In this document: in pieces, positions 44,152 through 53,011 of the stretch | Layout: every line of letters begins with the position of its first letter | How positions within the stretch are numbered: the stretch's first letter is position 1 | Assembly: GCA_964022115.1 (NCBI GenBank) | Contig: CAXIBC010000004.1 | Span: forward strand, 5,706 to 69,705 | Direction of reading: 5' to 3' | Length of the DNA: 64,000 bases | Source: Oleispira sp964022115 | GTDB taxonomy: Bacteria > Pseudomonadota > Gammaproteobacteria > Pseudomonadales > Oceanobacteraceae | Position numbers and translations under genes: made by a program | Notes under the pieces: generated by a model | What the model was told of the DNA's origin: nothing | Database searches by the model: none | Seen by the model: only the letters and a program-made list of their open reading frames with translations

Positions 44152-44190
44152 GTTATGAATTTAAACATTATAAATTTAAACGTTATAAAT
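44152..44190 (+). repeat. 15-bp tandem repeat between fliP and fliQ
   Basis: GTTATGAATTTAAAC, ATTATAAATTTAAAC and the partial GTTATAAAT lie head to tail, about 2.6 copies. They fill nearly the whole 52-bp gap between two export-gate genes that are usually close together. The repeat is very AT-rich. Confidence 0.85.
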
Positions 44191-44201
44191 AGGAAAAAGA
44201 C

Positions 44202-44471
44202 ATGGGCGTAGAGCAGATTGGTGACCTGTTTAGTCAGGCTTTATTTATCATAGTTGTGATCGTCTTCGTTATGGTGATACCAAGTCTTGTTATTGGTTTA
44301 GTCGTGGCAACATTTCAAGCGGCGACTCAAATTAACGAGCAAACATTAAGCTTCTTGCCGCGTTTAATTGTGACTCTATTAAGTCTAATATTTTTTGGCC
44401 CTTGGGCTGTGAATAAAGTGATTGAGTTCACCTTGCAAATATATACCAACATTCCATTTTTAGTCGGCTAG
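44202..44471 (+). CDS. fliQ: Flagellar export gate protein FliQ
   Basis: 89 residues, exact family size. Two membrane helices (ALFIIVVIVFVMVIPSLVIGLVVATFQAAT and LPRLIVTLLSLIFFGPWAVNKVIEF) with the signature 'TQINEQTLSFLPRL' between them. Four FliQ copies wrap the FliP/FliR core of the export channel. AGGAAAAAGAC is the ribosome binding site. fliR follows after 12 bp. Confidence 0.96.
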   Translation: MGVEQIGDLFSQALFIIVVIVFVMVIPSLVIGLVVATFQAATQINEQTLSFLPRLIVTLLSLIFFGPWAVNKVIEFTLQIYTNIPFLVG

Positions 44472-44483
44472 AGGGCTCGCGCA

Positions 44484-45263
44484 ATGTTAGCGTTTACCGC
44501 ACTGGACTTGAACAGTTGGATCAGTCAGTATTTTTATCCTTTTGTCCGTATCGCCGGTTGTTTAGGGGTTATGCCATTATTAGGCAGTAAGCTGGTGCCA
44601 CGCCAAATTCGGTTATTATTATCCGTTGCTATTACCCTCATTATTGCCCCGCTATTACCCGCTATGCCCAATGTCGAACCTATGTCACTCGCCTCGTTTA
44701 TCATTATTTTTCAACAAATGCTGATTGGGATTGTCTTGGGATTTATGGTGGAAGTGGTAACCCAGGTATTTGTCTTGGCGGGGCAATTGATCGCCATGCA
44801 AACGGGTTTGGGGATTGCGACTACGGTTGATCCTGCGCAAGGGGTTTCTGTTGTGGTTGTTAGCCAATGGTTTTTATTTTTGGTGAGCCTGACTTTTTTG
44901 GCTTTAAATGGACACTTAATTTTAATTGAAGTGGTGATTGAAAGTTTTTATACCATGCCTATTAGCAGTAGTGGTTGGGTCGCGGAAGACTATGGCCGTA
45001 TGGTGACTTGGGGTGGTTGGATGTTTGCTTCAGCTTTAATTATTGCTCTGCCAGCTTTAACGGCGTTATTAATCGTTAACTTTGCGTTTGGTGTGATGAC
45101 CCGAGCGGCACCTCAGTTGAATATTTTCTCTTTAGGTTTTCCGGTGACTATGATGGTAGGTTTGGCCATAATTTGGTTGAGTATTGGTCATCTTGGTGAG
45201 AGCTTTCATACTTTATTAGAAACGCTTTTTGAATTTCTACGCACATTAATAAGAACGCCTTAA
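44484..45263 (+). CDS. fliR: Flagellar export gate protein FliR
   Basis: 259 residues with about six membrane segments. Typical FliR stretches are 'YPFVRIAGCLGVMPLLGSKLVPRQIRLLLSVAITLIIAPLLP' and 'IGIVLGFMVEVVTQVFVLAGQLIAMQTGLGIATTVDP'. One FliR completes the FliP5-FliQ4-FliR1 export gate. flhB follows 50 bp downstream in the same transcription unit. Confidence 0.96.
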   Translation: MLAFTALDLNSWISQYFYPFVRIAGCLGVMPLLGSKLVPRQIRLLLSVAITLIIAPLLPAMPNVEPMSLASFIIIFQQMLIGIVLGFMVEVVTQVFVLAGQLIAMQTGLGIATTVDPAQGVSVVVVSQWFLFLVSLTFLALNGHLILIEVVIESFYTMPISSSGWVAEDYGRMVTWGGWMFASALIIALPALTALLIVNFAFGVMTRAAPQLNIFSLGFPVTMMVGLAIIWLSIGHLGESFHTLLETLFEFLRTLIRTP

Positions 45264-45313
45264 ATGGCCCTTGTTAATTTGGCAAGCATACCGTATTTGC
45301 TATGGGGTAAATA

Positions 45314-46456
45314 ATGGCTGAAGAAGACAGTAGTCAAGAAAAAACCGAGGAACCCACCGAGCGACGAATACAAAAATCGAAAGATGATGGCCAAACCGCG
45401 CGCTCGAAAGAATTAAATACGACCGCCATTTTATTATTTGGTGCCTTGGGATTAGTTGCCTTCGGTTCTTATATGAGTGATAAAATTTATCATATCGCAC
45501 GCTTTAATCTTGATGTGCAGCGGGAAGCTCTGTTTGATACCAGTTATATGTTTAGCCACATGTCAGAGTCTATGTGGGAAGCCATGGCGGCCTTGGCGCC
45601 TTGGTTAGGGTTAGTCTTATTTGCCGCTTTTTTATCCCCACTTGGGGTAGGTGGTTGGCTGTTTAGTACTAAGGCCTTGGCCCCTAAGTTATCACGACTC
45701 AGCCCCCTAGCGGGACTTAAACGTATGTTTTCAATGAACTCGCTGGTGGAGTTATTTAAAGCCTGGGCAAAAGTGTTAGTCGTTGGTACGGTGGCGTATT
45801 TTGTTATCGAATATTATTTCCAAGATGCTATGGATTTACAAAAAGCGGCGGTAAGACCTGCCATTAAACGCTCTGCTGAGATTGTATTATGGGCCGCGGT
45901 TATCTTGTGTGCTTCAACATTAATCATTGCTATGGTGGATGTACCTTGGCAAATTTATAGCCATACTAAAAAACTGCGTATGTCGTTACAGGAAATTAAA
46001 GACGAATTTAAAGATACCGAAGGTAAACCTGAAGTGAAGGGTCGCATACGTCAGTTGCAGCGAGAAGCGGCTCAACGTCGAATGATGGGGGCCGTACCGG
46101 ATGCTGATGTCGTGATCACGAACCCGACCCATTATGCCGTTGCGTTAAAATATTCTGGTGGGGCAGGCGCACCGATAGTCGTAGCCAAAGGCATTGAGGA
46201 AACAGCGCTTAAAATTCGTGAAATTGCCAAAGAAAATAATGTTCCGCAAATGGAAGCACCACCTTTGGCCCGCGCAATCTATGCTCATACCCGTATTGAT
46301 GATGAGATACCAGAAGGCTTGTATATCGCAGTCGCCCAAGTTTTAGCTTATATCTTTCAAGTGGATCAATATGCCAAAGGGCAAGGAGCTAAACCCGAGC
46401 GCCGACCCGATATGCCAATTCCGACCGATTTACGCGTCGACCCTAATGCTGATTAA
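45314..46456 (+). CDS. flhB: Export gate specificity-switch protein FlhB
   Basis: 380 residues. An N-terminal basic segment (KTEEPTERRIQKSKDDGQTARSKEL) is followed by four membrane helices and a cytoplasmic domain. The autocleavage motif NPTH begins at Asn270 ('DVVITNPTHYAVALKY'). Cleavage there, triggered with FliK, switches export from hook to filament proteins. The C-terminal 25 residues (GAKPERRPDMPIPTDLRVDPNAD) are a typical proline-rich tail. It ends the fliL operon. Confidence 0.97.
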   Translation: MAEEDSSQEKTEEPTERRIQKSKDDGQTARSKELNTTAILLFGALGLVAFGSYMSDKIYHIARFNLDVQREALFDTSYMFSHMSESMWEAMAALAPWLGLVLFAAFLSPLGVGGWLFSTKALAPKLSRLSPLAGLKRMFSMNSLVELFKAWAKVLVVGTVAYFVIEYYFQDAMDLQKAAVRPAIKRSAEIVLWAAVILCASTLIIAMVDVPWQIYSHTKKLRMSLQEIKDEFKDTEGKPEVKGRIRQLQREAAQRRMMGAVPDADVVITNPTHYAVALKYSGGAGAPIVVAKGIEETALKIREIAKENNVPQMEAPPLARAIYAHTRIDDEIPEGLYIAVAQVLAYIFQVDQYAKGQGAKPERRPDMPIPTDLRVDPNAD

Positions 46457-46494
46457 TGAATCGAGGGGGGAAACCCTAGGCTAAGAAAAATTAT

Positions 46495-46530
46495 TTTCGA
46501 TAAACATCGAAAGTGTGCACTCTTCTTGCA
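46495..46530 (+). promoter_or_regulatory. Inverted repeat and possible degenerate sigma54 promoter of flhA
   Basis: A perfect 7-bp inverted repeat (TTTCGAT-AAAC-ATCGAAA, 46495-46512) is followed directly by GTGCACTCTTCTTGCA (46515-46530). The -12 half (CTTGCA) fits sigma54, but the -24 dinucleotide is TG, not GG (46516-46517). A sigma54 promoter is expected here by analogy with Pseudomonas flhA. The leader to flhA is about 27 bases from the expected start near 46541. Confidence 0.4.
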
Positions 46531-46568
46531 ATTAGACTGGTAAACGTCAATTTTGCATCAGGTAGTCT

Positions 46569-48764
46569 ATGGCCACGTTAGATCGCGGACAAATTTTTCA
46601 ACAGATACGGGGTAATGCGATTACCCTGCTAACCGGCAATCTCGGTATTCCTTTGATGCTGTTGATCTTGCTTGGCATGATGACGTTGCCGTTGCCGCCT
46701 TTTTTATTAGATACCTTTTTTACTTTCAATATCGCTATTTCCATCGTCGTACTTCTTATCTGTGTGTATGCAAAAAAACCGTTGGATTTTGGTGTATTTC
46801 CTAGCATCTTATTAATTGCAACCCTCTTACGTTTAGCGCTAAACGTGGCTTCTACCCGAGTGGTTTTATTGGAAGGCCACCAAGGTGGTGATGCCGCTGG
46901 TAAGGTTATTGAAGCGTTTGGTGAGGTATTGATTGGTGGTAATTACGCCGTTGGTTTAGTCGTTTTCACCATTTTAATGATCATTAACTTTGTCGTAGTG
47001 ACAAAAGGGGCTGGCAGGGTCTCGGAAGTGAGTGCCCGCTTTACCCTAGACGCTATGCCAGGCAAACAGATGGCCATTGATGCGGATTTGAATGCGGGCT
47101 TAATGGATGCAGAGCAAGCCAAAAACCGCCGCGCTGAAATTGCTTCTGAGGCGGATTTCTATGGCTCTATGGATGGTGCGAGTAAATTTGTTAAAGGGGA
47201 TGCCATTGCCGGTATTTTGATTCTAGTGATCAACGTCGTCGGCGGCTTTGCCATCGGTATGGGGCAGCATGATTTATTATTTGCTGACGCGGTACAGAAA
47301 TATACCATCTTGGCTATTGGTGATGGCCTAGTCGCTCAAATACCGTCGCTGTTATTATCCACCGCAACGGCCATCATGGTGACGCGAAATAGTGATGCCA
47401 AAGATGTTGGTGAACAAATCATTGGCCAAATTTTCGGTTCACCCCGGGCCTTAGCCATAACCGCGGTGGTGCTATTTTTAATGGGCATCATTCCTGATAT
47501 GCCGCATCTGGTATTTTTATTAGCGTCCTTTTTAGCCGCTGCTGGGGCTTATTTTATTCATTGGCGCAGTGAGGGAGGGATTTTTATCGATGGTAAACCT
47601 GTGAAAGGCAGTACTACGACCGCGAGCAGCAGTGCTGCTGGGGTCGCTATGACTGATACAGGCATGCCAGCCTTGCCAGGGGAAGCTTTACCAGAGCAAG
47701 AAATTAAAGAACTAGGCTGGGATGATGTTGAAGCGGTTGATCGTGTAGGGTTAGAAGTGGGTTACCGTTTAATACCTCTGGTTGATAAGAACCAAGGAGG
47801 GCAGCTATTAGCCCGTATTAAAGGCGTGCGTAAAAAGCTCTCCCAAGATATTGGCTTTTTAATGCCTTCGGTACACATTCGCGACAACCTCGATTTAATG
47901 CCTAGCCAGTATCGAATAACCTTGATGGGAGTGACCCTAGCAGAGGCGGAAATCTATCCTGAACGAGATATGGCGATCAACCCAGGTCAAGTTTTTGGCA
48001 AGATAGAAGGCATTGAAACTCTGGACCCTGCATTTGGCCTCGAAGCTATGTGGATTGAGGCCAGTCAAAAAGATAAGGCGCAAACTTTGGGTTATACCGT
48101 AGTGGATGCTAGTACTGTGGTTGCAACCCATCTGAACCAGCTATTGCATAAGCATGCTCATGAGTTGATTGGCCATGAAGATGTGCAAAAAATGTTGGAT
48201 ATTCTGAATGAATCTTCGCCTAAATTAGCGGAAGAGCTAGTCCCCAATACCGTATCCATCAGTCAGTTATTGTCGGTACTACAAACCTTATTGCGAGAAG
48301 ATGTGCCTGTGCGCGATATGCGTACCATAGCCGAGTCTTTGGCGAACATGTCGCCTCGTAGTCAAGAAAATGCCGCATTAACCGGTGCTGCTCGGATCGG
48401 CCTTGCCCGTTTAATTATTCAAAACATCTTTGGAACCGCGGATGAACTGAGTGTCATGACCTTGGACCCTGCTTTGGAACAGTTGTTGCTTAAGACTGTA
48501 CAACAGAGTGCACAGCAGACCGGAAATATGGATACGTTAGTAATTGAACCCAGCATGGCCGATGCCATTCAACGTTCGTTGATGAACGCAACACAAGAAC
48601 AAGAAAATGCAGGTCGTCCTGCGGTATTGGTGGTATCAAGCCAGTTACGTCCTGTGCTATCGCGTTTCGTACGTAATACCATTGAGCATCTCAGTGTGCT
48701 CTCGTATCAAGAAATTCCAGATAACAAAACCATTACCATAGTATCTACCGTGGGGGCTCAATAA
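46569..48764 (+). CDS. flhA: Flagellar export gate protein FlhA
   Basis: 731 residues, near the family norm of 690-710. The first half (about 20-340) has eight membrane segments, with the FHIPEP-family signature 'AGRVSEVSARFTLDAMPGKQMAIDADLNAG'. The cytoplasmic half forms the nonameric ring that receives chaperone-substrate complexes. A Ser/Thr-rich linker near 350-375 joins the halves. It opens the flhA-flhF-fleN-fliA unit; the stop codon is directly followed by the flhF ATG. Confidence 0.97.
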   Translation: MATLDRGQIFQQIRGNAITLLTGNLGIPLMLLILLGMMTLPLPPFLLDTFFTFNIAISIVVLLICVYAKKPLDFGVFPSILLIATLLRLALNVASTRVVLLEGHQGGDAAGKVIEAFGEVLIGGNYAVGLVVFTILMIINFVVVTKGAGRVSEVSARFTLDAMPGKQMAIDADLNAGLMDAEQAKNRRAEIASEADFYGSMDGASKFVKGDAIAGILILVINVVGGFAIGMGQHDLLFADAVQKYTILAIGDGLVAQIPSLLLSTATAIMVTRNSDAKDVGEQIIGQIFGSPRALAITAVVLFLMGIIPDMPHLVFLLASFLAAAGAYFIHWRSEGGIFIDGKPVKGSTTTASSSAAGVAMTDTGMPALPGEALPEQEIKELGWDDVEAVDRVGLEVGYRLIPLVDKNQGGQLLARIKGVRKKLSQDIGFLMPSVHIRDNLDLMPSQYRITLMGVTLAEAEIYPERDMAINPGQVFGKIEGIETLDPAFGLEAMWIEASQKDKAQTLGYTVVDASTVVATHLNQLLHKHAHELIGHEDVQKMLDILNESSPKLAEELVPNTVSISQLLSVLQTLLREDVPVRDMRTIAESLANMSPRSQENAALTGAARIGLARLIIQNIFGTADELSVMTLDPALEQLLLKTVQQSAQQTGNMDTLVIEPSMADAIQRSLMNATQEQENAGRPAVLVVSSQLRPVLSRFVRNTIEHLSVLSYQEIPDNKTITIVSTVGAQ

Positions 48765-50120
48765 ATGAAAGCGAAACGATTTACTGCGAAAAATATGCAA
48801 AAGGCCCTGCGTATGGTATCGGATGAACTCGGGCCGGATGCGGTTATTTTATCGAATAAGCGTTTAGGGCAGGGGGTCGAGGTTATTGCAGCACTTGATT
48901 ACCATGAAATTGCCCAAGAGCAGCAACAGCAAGAAATTGAGCGCCAGCTCACCTTGCAGAAAGAGTTAGAACACGCCAAGCAAGCCACGGGTAAAATTCG
49001 TCAGCAGCCTATATTAGATGGTTCAAATGTCTCAACTACGGCGGCGTTGAAAGAAGCTCTGATGGGAATAAAAGAAGGCACTATTGCACAGTCGGCTGCG
49101 CTAGAAGCGGTGATGCAAAGTGAAGAAGAACTGCAGCAAACCATGAGTCAGCATAGTGAAAATATCAGTGGTGATGATCCGACCCCTTTTATGCACAAGG
49201 TTTCCGCAGAATTAAAAGATTTAAAAAACTGGTTGGTTAGCCAGCAAGGTAATGCTTGGAATCCTAATCGTCCGTTAAGTTGGCAGCAGGCGCAAATCTG
49301 GCAGCGTTGCCAAGATTTGGGAATCGATCCCTCTTGGGCTGATAAGCTAGTCAGTGCCTTGCCTGAGGATGATGATGATATCGAAAAGGGCTGGGCACAG
49401 TGTTTACGTTGTATCGCTGAAGACTTGCCGTTGGCGCCTAATAACATGCTCCACAGTGGTGGTTGCTTTGCGTTTGTTGGCCCAACGGGAGCGGGAAAAT
49501 CGACTACTATCGGCAAGCTAGCAGCACAGTATGTAATTAATCACGGTAATGAGGATATTGCCTTGATTACTATGGACAACTATCGCATTGCCGCTCACGA
49601 TCAATTAAAAGCGTTTGCTCGCATCATGGAAATCCCTTTATTGGTATTGGAACCTAATGGTGATTTGAGCGCCTTGCTTGAGCAGTTAGCCGATAAAAAG
49701 TTTATTCTTATCGATACCGCAGGTTTAGCGAGTCAAGATCCACATTTCTCCGTGCAATTGTCTATGCTTAAGGGGGCAGGAAATAAAGTGCAGACATTAT
49801 TAGCCTTGCCACTGACGAGTCAGGCTCGTTGTTTACAAGAAAACTATGAACATTTTAAAGCGGCAGGCATTGATGGATGTATTTTTACTAAGTTGGATGA
49901 GTGTTTTAGTTTGGGGCAAGCGATGAGTATTGCTTCTGTAACCCGCTTACCCATTCATATGGTAACCGATGGACCTCATATTCCAGATGATATCCATTTC
50001 CCTAACGCTGAGAAAATGGTGCGTTTAGCTGAGCAAATGGCACGCATGGCTCAAGCCCGTTGGCAAACATCAGAAGTGAATTCCGCAATGAATAACAATT
50101 TTATGCAGCACGGAGTGTAA
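48765..50120 (+). CDS. flhF: Polar flagellum placement GTPase FlhF
   Basis: 451 residues, an SRP-type GTPase that sets the polar site of flagellar assembly. The N-terminal basic part begins 'MKAKRFTAKNMQKALRMVSDELGPDAVILSNKR' and leads into a Gln/Glu-rich linker. The NG domain starts near 170: P loop GPTGAGKST (239-247), 'ALITMDNYRIAAHDQL', 'ILIDTAGLASQD' and 'FTKLDECFSLGQA'. It starts immediately after the flhA stop and ends 2 bp before fleN, so the three are translationally linked. Confidence 0.96.
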   Translation: MKAKRFTAKNMQKALRMVSDELGPDAVILSNKRLGQGVEVIAALDYHEIAQEQQQQEIERQLTLQKELEHAKQATGKIRQQPILDGSNVSTTAALKEALMGIKEGTIAQSAALEAVMQSEEELQQTMSQHSENISGDDPTPFMHKVSAELKDLKNWLVSQQGNAWNPNRPLSWQQAQIWQRCQDLGIDPSWADKLVSALPEDDDDIEKGWAQCLRCIAEDLPLAPNNMLHSGGCFAFVGPTGAGKSTTIGKLAAQYVINHGNEDIALITMDNYRIAAHDQLKAFARIMEIPLLVLEPNGDLSALLEQLADKKFILIDTAGLASQDPHFSVQLSMLKGAGNKVQTLLALPLTSQARCLQENYEHFKAAGIDGCIFTKLDECFSLGQAMSIASVTRLPIHMVTDGPHIPDDIHFPNAEKMVRLAEQMARMAQARWQTSEVNSAMNNNFMQHGV

Positions 50121-50122
50121 GC

Positions 50123-50944
50123 ATGGCTCAACACCCAGTACAAGTGATAGCCGTCGCAGGTGGAAAAGGCGGAGTGGGTAAAAGTAATGTCACCGTGAAT
50201 CTCGCGTGTTCATTATCCGAATTGGGTCGCCGAGTCGTGATTCTGGATGCAGATTTGGGCTTAGCCAATATTGATGTATTACTTGGTATCAGTGCCAATA
50301 AAACCATTGAAAATGTATTGCGTGGAGAATGCACACTACGTGAGGTCATGGTAGATGGGCCCGGTAAAGTGAAGATTGTGCCTGCAACCTCTGGGGCGCA
50401 GCACTTATCCATGCTGACAACTCAAGAGCATGCTGGCTTGATTCAGGCCTTTAGTGATATTGGTGATGAGTTGGATATCTTATTAATCGATACCGCTGCA
50501 GGTATTTCCGATGCGGTGATGAGCTTTGCACGGGCGGCGCAAGAGGTATTGATTGTGGTGACGGATGAACCGACTTCCATTACCGATGCGTACGCGCAAA
50601 TAAAATTATTGAATCGTGACTATGGCGTATTTCGTTTTCGAGTGATCGCCAACATGGTGCGTTCGCCGCAAGATGGTCATGCTTTATTTGCCAAGTTGAT
50701 CAAGGTAACGGATCGCTTTTTAGATGTTGCAATGCAGTATGTTGGTTCTGTTCCACAGGATGATGCCGTACGCCGCGCAGTACAAAGACAGAAAGCGGTT
50801 GTCGAAGCGTATCCTAGATCGAAAGCCTCAACAGCTTTTCGTGGTTTAGCGAAAAAAATAGACGCTTGGCCATTAGCCTCTACCCCAAGAGGTCATCTAG
50901 AATTTTTTGTTGAGAACCTTGTTCAAGCAGGAGCCCATGGGTAG
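50123..50944 (+). CDS. fleN: Flagellar number regulator FleN (FlhG)
   Basis: 273 residues, a MinD/ParA-type ATPase. The deviant Walker A is VAGGKGGVGKSN (11-22), followed by 'VVILDADLGLANIDVLLGI' and 'ILLIDTAAGISDAVMSFARAAQEVLIVVTDEPTSITDAYA'. FleN opposes FlhF and inhibits FleQ ATPase activity, keeping flagellar number low, usually one. The C-terminal helix is typical of the polar FleN group. Confidence 0.95.
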   Translation: MAQHPVQVIAVAGGKGGVGKSNVTVNLACSLSELGRRVVILDADLGLANIDVLLGISANKTIENVLRGECTLREVMVDGPGKVKIVPATSGAQHLSMLTTQEHAGLIQAFSDIGDELDILLIDTAAGISDAVMSFARAAQEVLIVVTDEPTSITDAYAQIKLLNRDYGVFRFRVIANMVRSPQDGHALFAKLIKVTDRFLDVAMQYVGSVPQDDAVRRAVQRQKAVVEAYPRSKASTAFRGLAKKIDAWPLASTPRGHLEFFVENLVQAGAHG

Positions 50945-50952
50945 TACCTGTA

Positions 50953-51678
50953 ATGAATGGATGTGCTATGTACGATGAAGTGAGTAGTCCAAACTTTGAT
51001 GAATTGGTTCGTGAATACGCATTATTGGTGAAACGAATTGCCCACCATTTGCGTGGCCGATTACCCGATAGTGTGCAGCTAGATGATCTGATTCAGGCTG
51101 GCATGATAGGTTTGATTGAGGCTGCACGAAAATACGATGGTGGCAAAGGTGCGAGTTTTGAAACCTATGCGGGGATTCGAATTCGTGGTGCTATGCTGGA
51201 TGAAATTCGTCGTGGCGACTGGGCACCACGCTCTGTACACCGTAACTCTCGCCGCATCAGCGAAGCGATTAAAGAGGTTGAGCTGCTGAAAGGTCGAGAT
51301 GCTGAAGACCATGAAGTTGCAGAGCATCTTGAGATGAGTGTGGATGAATATCATAACCACCTAAAAGACTCTGCGGGTTGTCGTTTATTCAGCTTTGAAG
51401 ACGTGATGGAAAAAGGCGAACAAGGCCAAGAACAACTGGCTGGCTCAAGTCCAAGTCCTTTTATGGGAATTGAACGTGATGCTTTTCAATCGTCTTTAGC
51501 GCAAGCGATCAAAGCCTTACCTGAACGAGAACAGCTAGTACTGGCGCTGTATTATGATGAAGAATTGAACCTGAAAGAAATTGGGGCGGTATTGGGAATT
51601 AGTGAATCCCGTGTTAGCCAGATTCATAGTCAAGCTGCGCTGAGGTTAAGAGCCCGCTTAACCGAATGGTCTGAATAA
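50953..51678 (+). CDS. fliA: Flagellar sigma factor FliA (sigma28)
   Basis: 241 residues if started at 50953; an ATG at 50968 (236 residues, MYDEVSSPNF) is an equally good start. Region 2 has 'ALLVKRIAHHLRGRLPDSVQLDDLIQAGMIGLIEAARKYDGGKGASFETYAGIRIRGAMLDEIRRGDW'. Region 3 is 'RRISEAIKEVELLKGRDAEDHEVAEHLEMSVDEY'. Region 4 is 'LPEREQLVLALYYDEELNLKEIGAVLGISESRVSQIHSQAALRLRARL', which reads the TAAA-N15-GCCGATAA promoters seen before fliC, fliD and fliS. No flgM is in the window. Confidence 0.95.
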   Translation: MNGCAMYDEVSSPNFDELVREYALLVKRIAHHLRGRLPDSVQLDDLIQAGMIGLIEAARKYDGGKGASFETYAGIRIRGAMLDEIRRGDWAPRSVHRNSRRISEAIKEVELLKGRDAEDHEVAEHLEMSVDEYHNHLKDSAGCRLFSFEDVMEKGEQGQEQLAGSSPSPFMGIERDAFQSSLAQAIKALPEREQLVLALYYDEELNLKEIGAVLGISESRVSQIHSQAALRLRARLTEWSE

Positions 51679-51818
51679 GCCCTTTTCTTTAGTTTTAGAA
51701 AATAATCTAACTCTTTGTAATCTCTATTAATTTTCTTTCTGGCTAAAGTGATAACTCAGTCTACACTTCTAGGTAGGAGTCATTAGGAATTTAGAGAAGC
51801 TGGCATTCGGAGGTCGCT

Positions 51819-52205
51819 TTGGACAAGAATATGAAGATTCTCGTTGTGGATGATTTTTCTACTATGAGACGCATTGTCAAAAACTTGCTGCGAGACTTGG
51901 GCTTTACCAATACCCAAGAAGCAGACGATGGATTAACGGCCTTACCTATGCTGCAAAATGGCAATTTTGATTTCTTAGTCACTGACTGGAATATGCCAGG
52001 CATGACAGGGCTCGACTTGTTAAAACAAGTACGTGCTGATGATAAATTAAAATCCTTACCGGTATTAATGGTTACTGCTGAAGCGAAACGCGACCAGATT
52101 GTTGCGGCTGCCCAAGCTGGTGTCAATGGCTATGTGGTTAAGCCGTTTACGGCCGCGGTATTAAAAGAAAAAATTGATAAAATCTTTGAGCGTGTTGAAG
52201 GTTAA
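51819..52205 (+). CDS. cheY: Chemotaxis response regulator CheY
   Basis: 128 residues, a single receiver domain. The acidic pair is in VVDDFSTMRR, the phosphoacceptor is Asp56 (FLVTDWNMPGMTG), Thr and Ala of 'VTAEAKRDQI' follow, and the lysine is in VVKPF. CheY-P binds FliM and reverses rotation. The start is TTG at 51819, because a perfect GGAGG lies 5 bases before it; the first ATG (51831) would be 17 bases from that site. It opens the chemotaxis genes, 140 bp after fliA; I see no convincing sigma28 or sigma54 promoter in that gap. Confidence 0.93.
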   Translation: MDKNMKILVVDDFSTMRRIVKNLLRDLGFTNTQEADDGLTALPMLQNGNFDFLVTDWNMPGMTGLDLLKQVRADDKLKSLPVLMVTAEAKRDQIVAAAQAGVNGYVVKPFTAAVLKEKIDKIFERVEG

Positions 52206-52220
52206 TAACAAGGACTTGGT

Positions 52221-53000
52221 ATGGCTGAGCTGAAAATAGATCCTCATGCGCCATCCTTTCAGCAAGAGATGAAAGTACTTGCTGAAGACTTGTTGCTACA
52301 GATCGAAAGTGGTGATCTTGGAAAAGTCGTTGACGTTGTTAATAACATCAACGAAGTGCGTGATAGAACACTGTACGACGAGATTGGTAAGTTAACCCGT
52401 GGTTTACATGAAGCCATTAAGAACATCAAAACTGGTGATGAGCTAAGTGATGATTCTGGTATGGCCCAAGCGACCGATAAATTGTCTTATGTTATTAAAA
52501 TGACAGACAAAGCGGCAAATCGGACCATGGACTTAGTCGAAGAAGGTATGCCTCTTAATGCTGAAAATTTGTCAGGTGCTGAAGCCTTACAGGAACAGTG
52601 GAAAAAGTTTTTACGCAAAGAATTAAAGCCTAATGAATTTCGTGATTTATCAAAAAAGGTTGATGCCTACTTGTCGCAAACTCAGATTAATTCAAAGAAA
52701 ATAGCGTCGCAATTTTCCGATATTTTAATGGCTCAAGATTTTCAGGATCTAACAGGACAGGTTATTAATCGAGTAGCCAAACTGGTATCTGAGGTAGAGG
52801 CACGTTTAGTTGACCTAGTGGCTATGGCAGGGGAGGTCGATCGCATTACCGGGGGAACTCAGGGTGAAATGCAGCAAACTAAAACCCCACAAGATGATAA
52901 GAAAATTCTTGCAGAAGGGCCTCAAGTTGATACCAGTTTAGACGGTGTCGTTGACGGTCAAGATGACGTAGATGACTTATTATCCAGTCTTGGTTTTTAA
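52221..53000 (+). CDS. cheZ: CheY-P phosphatase CheZ
   Basis: 259 residues, mostly helical as expected. The catalytic segment 'DILMAQDFQDLTGQVINRVAKLV' is at about 170-192, carrying the Asp and Gln that act on CheY-P. An acidic linker leads to the C-terminal CheY-docking peptide 'DDVDDLLSSLGF'. CheZ ends the CheY signal. It lies 15 bp after cheY and 11 bp before cheA. Confidence 0.95.
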   Translation: MAELKIDPHAPSFQQEMKVLAEDLLLQIESGDLGKVVDVVNNINEVRDRTLYDEIGKLTRGLHEAIKNIKTGDELSDDSGMAQATDKLSYVIKMTDKAANRTMDLVEEGMPLNAENLSGAEALQEQWKKFLRKELKPNEFRDLSKKVDAYLSQTQINSKKIASQFSDILMAQDFQDLTGQVINRVAKLVSEVEARLVDLVAMAGEVDRITGGTQGEMQQTKTPQDDKKILAEGPQVDTSLDGVVDGQDDVDDLLSSLGF

Positions 53001-53011
53001 GGAGCTAATGG

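Noticed and set aside
51744..51770. Sigma28 promoter for cheY (TAAAGTGA)
   Set aside because: The -35-like box is present, but the expected -10 position reads ACACTTCT, with no match to GCCGATAA.
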